From assembly GCF_900102785.1 (NCBI RefSeq), contig NZ_FNGC01000023.1, forward strand, positions 1 through 40,667: 40,667 bases of DNA. The letters run 5' to 3'. This document shows, in pieces, positions 34,294 through 40,667 of this stretch. Made by a program: the position numbers and the translations under genes. Origin of the DNA: Arthrobacter sp. ok362. GTDB lineage: Bacteria; Actinomycetota; Actinomycetes; Actinomycetales; Micrococcaceae. Numbering within the stretch: the stretch's first letter is position 1; each line of letters begins with the position of its first letter. The notes under the pieces were generated by a model. The model did no database searches, was not told the DNA's origin, and was given only the letters and a program-made list of their open reading frames with translations.

Positions 34294-37200
34294 ATGAGAC
34301 CGTTCCCCGCCGGCCCTGCGACCCGTTCCGCCCTCTACCTGCTGGGCCTGCTGGCCGCCCTGAAGGCGCTGTCCCTTGTGCTGATGGCTCAGGCTGTGGC
34401 ATCGATGCTCGCCGGGCTCGCGGCGCATGACCCCGCTTGGGCAGACCAGTTGGTTCTGGGCGTCGCCGGAGCTGTGCTTCGCTCACTGACCGTGTGGGCC
34501 CAGACAGTGGCCTCGCGCCGGGCGGCGCTCGGGGTGAAGGAGGAACTGCGCTCTCAGCTGCTGGAGCAGGCGCTCAGGAACGGAACGCGCGCGTCCGGGC
34601 CCGCCGACGGCGGCCTCGCCGTCCTGGCCACCCGGGGGCTGGACGCCCTGGATAACTACTACACCCAGTTCCTGCCAGCGCTGGTGAACTGCGCGGCCAT
34701 CCCGCTGCTGCTGGGGGCCCGCATCCTGTTTGCCGACTGGATCAGCGCGGTGGTGATCGTGCTGACGGTGCCGCTGGTGCCGCTGTTCATGGTCCTGATC
34801 GGACGGTACACAGAGGAACGCGTCAGGGAAGCCCAGTCCGCACTGGCACGGCTCTCCGGCCACATGCTCGAGCTCGCCAAAGGCCTGCCCGTCCTCGTCG
34901 GCCTGGGCCGGGCCGCCGCCCAGCGCCGGGCGCTGGAGGACATGTCCGAGGAATACCGTTCCCGGACCATGGGGACTTTGCGCACCGCCTTCCTCTCGGC
35001 CCTGGCCCTGGAGCTCATCGCAACCATTTCCGTGGCGGTGGTCGCCGTGTTCATCGGCGTCCGCCTGGTTAACGGCGACATGGCGCTTGAGGCAGGGCTG
35101 CTTGCGCTCATCCTGGCTCCCGACTGCTACCTGCCGCTCCGGGAGCTTGGCACCGCACACCACGCCAGCGACGACGGCCGGGCAGCGCTCGCCGAAACCA
35201 CTGCGGTCCTCGCGGACCCGGGAGCCACGCCGCTGAACCCGGCGCCCGCCGCCGGGGCTGCCGGCGATGCCCCTGACGGGCCACCTGCCGTCACCGTGGA
35301 CGGGCTGACCGTTCGGTTCGGCGGACGCACGGACGCCGCCGTCGGTCCGCTGAGCTTCACCGCTCCTGCCGGCCGGATCACGGCACTCGACGGGGCCAGC
35401 GGTGCCGGCAAGAGCACCGTGCTCGGAGTGCTCGCCGGGACCATCGGCACCGGCATGGGAACCGTCGTGTCCGGAGGCCTCGGAGGATTCACGACGGCGG
35501 AGGTCGCCTGGGTGCCACAGCACCCCGTCATGGTGGCCTCCACGGTGCTGGACGAGATCCGCCTGTATCTCGGCGTTCCCGCCTATGGACCCGACGCCGG
35601 CGCAGCAGGCCCTGCCGCCGGTGCTCCGGCCGGCACTTCGGTCAGCACTGCGGCCGGCGCGGAAAAAGATGCGGCAGCGCAGCGGTGCCTCGCGGCCGTG
35701 GGCGCGGAGCACCTGGCCGCCAAGCACCCGGCCGAGCTGAGCCCGGGGGAGCTGAGGCGGGTGGCGCTGGCCCGCGGGCTGGCGCGGATCGAGGCCGGAG
35801 CCAGCGTGCTGCTCCTGGATGAACCCACCGCCCATCTGGACCGGGGAACGGCCACAATGGTCAACCAGGCACTCGCCGGGCTCCGGGGACAGGTAACTGT
35901 TCTGCTCGTCGCGCACGACCGGCAGACCCGTGAGCTTGCCGACACGCTCGTTGCGGTGGCTCCGCACGGCGGCGGACACCACGGGATCGAACTTCCGGAC
36001 CCCGTCACACCATTGACGGCATCCGCCGGGAGAACCGAGGACGTGCAGGCTGCGGCAAGCCTGCCGCCTTTCGTCGTGGGTGCCGCGACGCTGAGTCCTA
36101 GCCAGGGCGCGACCTTGAGTCGCCGTGAAGCTGGCCCCGCGCCTGCCGTGACCGTCGGCTCGGCGGGCTCAGTCACCTCCCAGCTGCGTCGCCTGCTGGC
36201 CCCGGTAATGGGTCGGTTTGCCGCCGCCGGAGCAGTAGGCACATTGGCGGCGCTGTTCGCCGTCGCCCTCGCCGGGCTGTCCGGCTGGCTGATCATCCGC
36301 GCCAGCGAGCAGCCGCCGATCCTGTACCTGCTCACCGCGATCGTCGGCGTTCGGTTCTTCGGCGTCGGCCGGGCGGGACTGCGGTACGCCGAACGGCTGC
36401 TGCTGCATGACGCCGTGTTTGCCGCACTGACCCGGCTCCGGGGCCGGCTGTGGCAGTCGCTGAGCCGGCGGGCACTGTCCTTGCGCCGACTCCTGCAGGG
36501 CGGCAACGTCCTGGGCACGGTGGTGGACGACGTCGACACCGTCCGCGAGCTCCTTCCCCGCGTCGTGCTGCCACCCGTGACTGCCATAGCGGTCGCCGCG
36601 GCCGCGGTGGTCGGGATCGGGTTGCTGCTTCCCGCGGCGCTGCCCGCTGTGGGCGCGGCAGCGCTGCTGAGCATTGTCGTTGCCCCTGCACTGGCGTTGG
36701 CCGCCGACCGCATGTCTGCCGGCACCGAACAAAAACTCCGCTCCGGCGTGCTCCGTCACGTGGCCGCCGCCCTGGACGCCCGCGCAGAACTCCATGCGAA
36801 CGGCGTGAGCGCCTCCGTGCTTGGTGCGATAGGCCGGGCCGACCGGGCCGCGACCGCTGCCTCACAGCGCTCGGCCTGGGCGGAAGGGCTCGGCCAGGCC
36901 CTGACCGTCCTGGCTTGTGCCGGGGCCGCCCTGGCCAGTGCCGTGCTGGCCGCCCCGCTCGCTCTTAGCGGCGCGGTCGAACCGGCGACGGTCGCCGTCG
37001 TCGTCCTAGTCCAGCTTGCCCTGGTGGACCCCTACGCGGCCATCACCACGGCCGTGCGTCAGTACCCGGCGCTGCGCGCCGTAATGCGGCGGATCAGCGA
37101 GGCAGGGGTCCTGGAGCCGGGCGCCAACGATGAACAGGACGACGACGCCGGCGCAACCGGCGGCCTGGTGCACGTGCCTTCGCGCCCCGGCGGCAGGCCC

Positions 37201-37950
37201 GGGATCGAACTGGTGGACCTCGCTGCCGCGTGGCCCGGCGGCGGCAACGTCTTTACCGGACTCACGGCCGAGGCCGGACCCGGGCGCTGGCTGGCCGTCA
37301 CCGGTGCCTCCGGCTCCGGCAAATCGACCCTGCTGGCCGCGATCCTGGGTTTCCTGCCGGCGGCCAGCGGCCACCTGTACCTGAGCGGACGCGCCGCGTG
37401 GTGCCCGCAGGAGGCGCATCTGTTCGACTCCACCATCCGCGGCAACCTTCTCCTGGCCCGGCCGGAGCCGAAGCCCGCACCCGGCGCCAGTACAGACGGT
37501 GCCGCGCGTGCGGCCGGGGCCGCCCCTGCCGGAAAGGCCGCTGCGGCCGAAGAAGACGAGCAGATGCACGCTGCCCTCGACGCCGTCGGACTCGGTCCGG
37601 TGATGGCCCGGCTTGAGGACGGGCTGGACAGCCGGATCGGCCCGGGCGGGGCGTTCCTCAGCGGCGGGGAACGTACGCGGCTGGCCGTTGCGCGCACGCT
37701 CATGACCGGGGCCGATGTCATCTTGCTCGATGAACCGACGGCGCACCTCGATGCGGAGTCAGGCAGGCTCATGCTCGCCGAATTGCGGGACGGGCTCCGC
37801 GACCGGACCGTTGTCCTCGTCACCCACAACCCGAACGATATCGACGCCGCTGACACCAGACTTGACCTGGACGCCGCGGCTGCCGCGGCCGCCGCGGGCG
37901 AAGGTCCGGCGCCGGCGGCCGTGCTGGCGCGGGGGTCGCCCGCCCATTAG
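34294..37950 (+). CDS. cydDC: Fused CydD-CydC ABC transporter
   Basis: 1218 residues, both halves of the heterodimeric ABC exporter needed to assemble cytochrome bd, joined in one chain. Half 1: membrane domain (about 1-310), Walker A GASGAGKST (about 367-375), signature LSPGELRRVALARG (about 482) and Walker B LLLDEPTAHLD. A linker of about 60 residues follows. Half 2: membrane domain (about 640-940), Walker A GASGSGKST (about 1004-1012), signature LSGGERTRLAVART (about 1122) and LLDEPTAHLD. Both ATPase sites look intact, though the first signature is LSPGE, not LSGGE. Separate genes are usual in E. coli; fusions occur in actinobacteria. The transported substrate (thiol/heme-related) is debated. 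Confidence 0.93.
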   Translation: MRPFPAGPATRSALYLLGLLAALKALSLVLMAQAVASMLAGLAAHDPAWADQLVLGVAGAVLRSLTVWAQTVASRRAALGVKEELRSQLLEQALRNGTRASGPADGGLAVLATRGLDALDNYYTQFLPALVNCAAIPLLLGARILFADWISAVVIVLTVPLVPLFMVLIGRYTEERVREAQSALARLSGHMLELAKGLPVLVGLGRAAAQRRALEDMSEEYRSRTMGTLRTAFLSALALELIATISVAVVAVFIGVRLVNGDMALEAGLLALILAPDCYLPLRELGTAHHASDDGRAALAETTAVLADPGATPLNPAPAAGAAGDAPDGPPAVTVDGLTVRFGGRTDAAVGPLSFTAPAGRITALDGASGAGKSTVLGVLAGTIGTGMGTVVSGGLGGFTTAEVAWVPQHPVMVASTVLDEIRLYLGVPAYGPDAGAAGPAAGAPAGTSVSTAAGAEKDAAAQRCLAAVGAEHLAAKHPAELSPGELRRVALARGLARIEAGASVLLLDEPTAHLDRGTATMVNQALAGLRGQVTVLLVAHDRQTRELADTLVAVAPHGGGHHGIELPDPVTPLTASAGRTEDVQAAASLPPFVVGAATLSPSQGATLSRREAGPAPAVTVGSAGSVTSQLRRLLAPVMGRFAAAGAVGTLAALFAVALAGLSGWLIIRASEQPPILYLLTAIVGVRFFGVGRAGLRYAERLLLHDAVFAALTRLRGRLWQSLSRRALSLRRLLQGGNVLGTVVDDVDTVRELLPRVVLPPVTAIAVAAAAVVGIGLLLPAALPAVGAAALLSIVVAPALALAADRMSAGTEQKLRSGVLRHVAAALDARAELHANGVSASVLGAIGRADRAATAASQRSAWAEGLGQALTVLACAGAALASAVLAAPLALSGAVEPATVAVVVLVQLALVDPYAAITTAVRQYPALRAVMRRISEAGVLEPGANDEQDDDAGATGGLVHVPSRPGGRPGIELVDLAAAWPGGGNVFTGLTAEAGPGRWLAVTGASGSGKSTLLAAILGFLPAASGHLYLSGRAAWCPQEAHLFDSTIRGNLLLARPEPKPAPGASTDGAARAAGAAPAGKAAAAEEDEQMHAALDAVGLGPVMARLEDGLDSRIGPGGAFLSGGERTRLAVARTLMTGADVILLDEPTAHLDAESGRLMLAELRDGLRDRTVVLVTHNPNDIDAADTRLDLDAAAAAAAAGEGPAPAAVLARGSPAH

Positions 37951-37953
37951 CCT
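37948..37953 (+). promoter_or_regulatory. Candidate -10 of a leaderless promoter, GNAT gene
   Basis: TAGCCT, overlapping the cydDC stop codon, ends 6 nt before the ATG at 37960. No -35 match is obvious. Confidence 0.35.
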
Positions 37954-37959
37954 GTTGCC

Positions 37960-39012
37960 ATGAACCAAAACGGCGAGCTCCAGCCCCGGCCCGCACTCGA
38001 TCCCCGGCTGTCCTGGCGGGCGGCGAAGCGCAGGGACCTCGACGCGTGGGCCGGGCTGATCGCCCGGACCGCCGCCGTCGAGCAGCCCGTCTGGTTTGAG
38101 CGCCGGGCGGATCTGGAACAGATCCTGGAGTCGAAGAACAACCCCGTGGTGGCAAACACCATCCTCGGCTTCGATGCGGAGGACGTTGCCCGGGCCTACG
38201 GCCGGATCACCAAGAACCGCGACGGAGACAAAGCGATCGGCTCCGGCTGCGTTGACCCTGAGTGGCAGGGGAGCGGGGTCGGTACCGGACTGCTGGGCTG
38301 GATGGAACAGCGGACCAAGGACCGCTTTGCAGAGGACGCAGGGACGGCGGGGCATGCCGACGAGGCCGGGGACGCACGCGACGCCGTCCCGCGCCCGAGG
38401 CTGCGGCTCCACATGGAGCAGCAGCACCAACACCAGGCCGCCTTGTTCGCCGGCGCTGGCTACGGCATTGTCCGCTATTACAACGAGATGCACCGGCCGC
38501 TGAGCCAGACTGTGCCGGAAACCGTCCTGGACCCCGGACTGGAGCTCGTGACGTTTGGACCGGCGCTGCATGAACCGGTGCGGCTGGCGCACAACGCGGC
38601 ATTTCGGGACCACTGGGGCAGCGAGCCCCGCGACGAGGAGGCATGGGGCTTTGTGGTGAACGACCCGCAGGCCCGGCCGGACCTGAGCGGCGTCGTCCTG
38701 GACCGTTCCACCGGGGCGGTGGCCGGCTACCAACTGGCCACCCACGACGCCGAGGCCGCCCTGAGCCGGGGGTTCCGCGAGGGGTACACGGAACTCCTCG
38801 GCGTCCGGCGGGAATTCCGGGGCCGCGGCATCGCGCAGGTGCTCCTGGCAGATGCCATGCGCCGCTTCGCCGATGCGGGGATGGACGTGGCCTCACTGGA
38901 CGTCGATTCGGAGAACCCGACCGGAGCCCTCGCGCTCTACGTCAAGATGGGCTACGCAGCGGTCAACCGGAGCATGGCGTGGGACAAGGATCTCCGGCCG
39001 GCAGCGCCGTAG
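37960..39012 (+). CDS. Tandem GNAT acetyltransferase
   Basis: 350 residues with two GNAT domains. The first has the acetyl-CoA loop QGSGVGTGLLGW (about 105-117); the second, better preserved, has RREFRGRGIAQVLL (about 284-297) and the ending NPTGALALYVKMGY. The overall layout is like mycothiol synthase (MshD), but the substrate-binding residues cannot be judged. It is 9 bp downstream of cydDC with its own possible leaderless promoter, so a link to cytochrome bd assembly is unlikely or weak. Confidence 0.82.
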   Translation: MNQNGELQPRPALDPRLSWRAAKRRDLDAWAGLIARTAAVEQPVWFERRADLEQILESKNNPVVANTILGFDAEDVARAYGRITKNRDGDKAIGSGCVDPEWQGSGVGTGLLGWMEQRTKDRFAEDAGTAGHADEAGDARDAVPRPRLRLHMEQQHQHQAALFAGAGYGIVRYYNEMHRPLSQTVPETVLDPGLELVTFGPALHEPVRLAHNAAFRDHWGSEPRDEEAWGFVVNDPQARPDLSGVVLDRSTGAVAGYQLATHDAEAALSRGFREGYTELLGVRREFRGRGIAQVLLADAMRRFADAGMDVASLDVDSENPTGALALYVKMGYAAVNRSMAWDKDLRPAAP

Positions 39013-39082
39013 GCGGCCGCTTTAGAGGCCGCTCTACATAGCGGAGCGCGGACTTACCGTCTGGGTGCCAGCCGTCGGCGTG

Positions 39083-39601
39083 CTAGCCGTCCACGTCGTG
39101 GAGGTGATGGACGACGTCGTGAAGGAAGTACTGCGCGAAGGTCAGGACTGTGAACACTGAGCCGTTGCTCCGGGTTCCCTTGCGCCCCCAATCCTGCTCC
39201 GGGACCCGCGCGAAGGACGCTGCAATCTGCTCGCCCTCGGCGGTTAATTCAGCGCCCACTACGGCTGGGTCGGCGTTGGCGTAGTCCTTCTCGATTGCCG
39301 TTTTGTCCTGGTCCCAGTCATCGAACCGGGCATCGTCCTCGGTCAGCATGAGGGAAAGCCGGTGATCGAAGAGCGTGAAGACGTCCCGGACGTGGCAGCC
39401 GTACTCGAGGACGGACCACGTGGCCTCAGCGGGGCGTTCTGCCGCGTCCGGCCGTCGCAGGGCCGCCCGCCACCGCGGGAGCATGCTGGTGACCATCCCC
39501 GGCGCCGTGGCTGGGGTTGCAGCGGAGGCATCGAAACCGCACTCGGGGCAGGGCCGTGACAGGACCCAGGTCCAGTCCTTGGTATCCGGGATGATAGGCA
39601 T
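39083..39601 (-). CDS. DinB-like protein (mycothiol-dependent maleylpyruvate isomerase family fold)
   Basis: 172 residues. Four-helix DinB-type layout with His residues at CHVRDVFTLFDHRL and the C-terminal YFLHDVVHHLHDV that would bind a divalent metal. The N-terminus includes a CPECG segment. The start is ATG 39601, with TACACT 6 nt upstream and no ribosome binding site. The exact activity is unknown; the superfamily contains thiol transferases and DinB proteins. Confidence 0.8.
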   Translation of the reverse strand: MPIIPDTKDWTWVLSRPCPECGFDASAATPATAPGMVTSMLPRWRAALRRPDAAERPAEATWSVLEYGCHVRDVFTLFDHRLSLMLTEDDARFDDWDQDKTAIEKDYANADPAVVGAELTAEGEQIAASFARVPEQDWGRKGTRSNGSVFTVLTFAQYFLHDVVHHLHDVDG

Positions 39602-39607
39602 TCCAGC

Positions 39608-39613
39608 AGTGTA
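39608..39613 (-). promoter_or_regulatory. Candidate -10 of a leaderless promoter, DinB-like gene
   Basis: TACACT on the minus strand ends 6 nt before the ATG at 39601, the same hexamer and distance as for the 4-TM gene. Confidence 0.45.
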
Positions 39614-39884
39614 GGTGCATTTGGTCCGCCGGGCATCCCGACTCCTTGCGGCGGCCGGGGTGGGGCACAGTTGCAAGGTCACGTCTACATCGTGGTCTCG
39701 TTCATTGCAGTTGTGCTGCGGCGGATCTTCTCGACGACCAACCCGGCCGGGGCGATATCGCCTTCGTTGCCAGGGTCACTAATAATGTCGTACCCCTTTG
39801 GCAGACTCTGGTTATGGAAGCCGTCAGGGATTTCATTGCTTGCGAGGACGCGGACCGGGGCCCAGCCCCGGTCCAGCAACCCGT

Positions 39885-40667
39885 GTGGACGGCGCCCTGG
39901 CCGCGCTCCAGACGGTGAGTGCGACGGCGGTGGAGGACGCGGCGTCGTGGGATCTCCGGGCCGCGTCGGACTTCGCCGGACAGGTGGAGGAGTTCTCGCG
40001 CACGGTGGAGTATCTGCAGCTGGTGGCGGCCGCCGCCGTGGACCGGACCAGGAAGCAGTCCACAGTCGCCGCCGCCGGGGTTGCCGCTGGGGCGGCCACC
40101 TCGTGGACCACGGGCTGGCGGGAGAGCCCCGGCGGATGGGAGACCGGCGGATCCGGAGCCGCGGAGCCTGCCGGCACCGCGGCAGCAGGCGCGGCCGCGT
40201 CGGCATCTGCGTCTGCGTCTGCGACGGCGACCCCGGCTGACGCGTCATCCGGGCCCGCGTCGGTCGTGGATGACGGGTACCGGAACACCGCGGAGTTCCT
40301 GCGGGCGCGGCTGCGGATCGGCGCCGCGGAGGCGCGGCGCCGGCTCTCCCTCGCCGAGGCTGTGCTGCCCCGGGAGGGACTCGCGGGCCGGCCGGTGCCG
40401 CCCGTGCACCAAGAACTCGCCGCCGCCGTCGCGGCCGGCGAGGTCGCGTCCCGGGCCGCGACGGTCATCGCCGTCGCGCTGGAGCGGGTGCGGCCGCTGT
40501 GCGACGCGGATGCCGCGGCCCGGATGGAGCACGCCCTGACCCGCACGGCCGCCGAGAACGACGCCGATTTCCTCGTCCGGGTCGCCCGGAGCTGGGCCGA
40601 CGCGCTGGACCAGGACGGCGCCGAGCCCTCCGAAGAGCTGCTGCGCCAGCTCCAGGGCGCCTTCATC
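39885..40667 (+). CDS. DUF222 domain protein, probable HNH endonuclease (3' part outside window)
   Basis: At least 261 residues, open to the right edge. VDGALAALQTVSATAVEDAASWDLRAA and the segment NTAEFLRARLRIGAAEARRRLSLAEA are typical of DUF222, which usually precedes an HNH nuclease domain not reached here. A Ser/Ala repeat (GCGTCT-like units, about 40197-40220) lies in a linker. The start given is a GTG without a ribosome binding site. A better N-terminus (MEAVRDFIACEDADRG, ATG 39814) lies in another frame and would join after one 2-base change at GTGTGG (39883-39888), so a frameshift is possible. Confidence 0.75.
   Translation, partial: MDGALAALQTVSATAVEDAASWDLRAASDFAGQVEEFSRTVEYLQLVAAAAVDRTRKQSTVAAAGVAAGAATSWTTGWRESPGGWETGGSGAAEPAGTAAAGAAASASASASATATPADASSGPASVVDDGYRNTAEFLRARLRIGAAEARRRLSLAEAVLPREGLAGRPVPPVHQELAAAVAAGEVASRAATVIAVALERVRPLCDADAAARMEHALTRTAAENDADFLVRVARSWADALDQDGAEPSEELLRQLQGAFI

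Noticed and set aside
39646..39918. 90-codon frame upstream of the DUF222 gene as an independent gene
   Set aside because: Only its end (from ATG 39814) looks like coding sequence, and that part fits the N-terminus of the DUF222 gene.

Overview
The window is high-GC DNA from an actinobacterium. The gene set and order (lipB-lipA, lpdA-sucB, pepA, a PAC2 protein, DUF4192 - rpoD/sigA - DUF7455 - topoisomerase IV B, cydAB with a fused cydDC, a DUF222 protein) point to the Micrococcaceae, most likely Arthrobacter or a close relative. I see no prophage, integrase, IS element, CRISPR array or tRNA. It reads as core chromosome with a few accessory inserts.

Layout. 1-1287 (minus): lipoate synthesis (lipB, lipA, the latter cut by the window edge). 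1395-3215: membrane Ser/Thr kinase. 3473-6708: a tightly coupled amino-acid permease / small membrane protein / M20 dipeptidase operon. 6753-7646 (minus): TIGR01777 epimerase. 7720-11346: tricorn protease homologue. 11463-12570 (mainly minus): osmC, a broken VOC-family remnant and a small 4-TM protein. 12722-17782 (minus): sucB (E2), lpdA (E3) and pepA. 18160-20464: PAC2 protein and MFS transporter. 20672-23545: histidine kinase, response regulator and a secreted protein. 23757-29864: DUF4192 protein, primary sigma factor, DUF7455 protein and topoisomerase IV B. 29880-31262 (minus): M56 metallopeptidase and BlaI-type repressor. 31583-37950: cydA, cydB and fused cydDC. 37960-39601: tandem GNAT protein and a DinB-like protein. 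The right edge carries the start of a DUF222 (HNH-type) gene.

Most interesting points. (1) The BlaI/M56 pair is divergent from cydAB-cydDC. The region between them holds three copies of a 17-bp dyad, TTCTAC-N5-GTAGAA. A fourth, near-identical copy lies about 19 kb away in front of the small 4-TM gene, over its likely -35. This suggests a BlaI-type regulon controlling cytochrome bd and a membrane protein of unknown function; the M56 partner lacks the penicillin-binding sensor of BlaR1. (2) About 65 bp upstream of rpoD there is a 115-nt segment that can fold into a closed multi-helix structure, including a long hairpin capped by GAAA. I do not recognise it as a known RNA. (3) Seven genes have a TANNNT-like -10 hexamer exactly 6-7 nt before the start codon, the pattern of leaderless transcripts.

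Functional links: LipA and LipB make the lipoyl groups carried by SucB, and Lpd reoxidises them. CydDC is needed to assemble the CydAB oxidase. The permease operon probably couples uptake of a small amino compound to dipeptide hydrolysis. All functions are inferred from sequence motifs; no database search was run.
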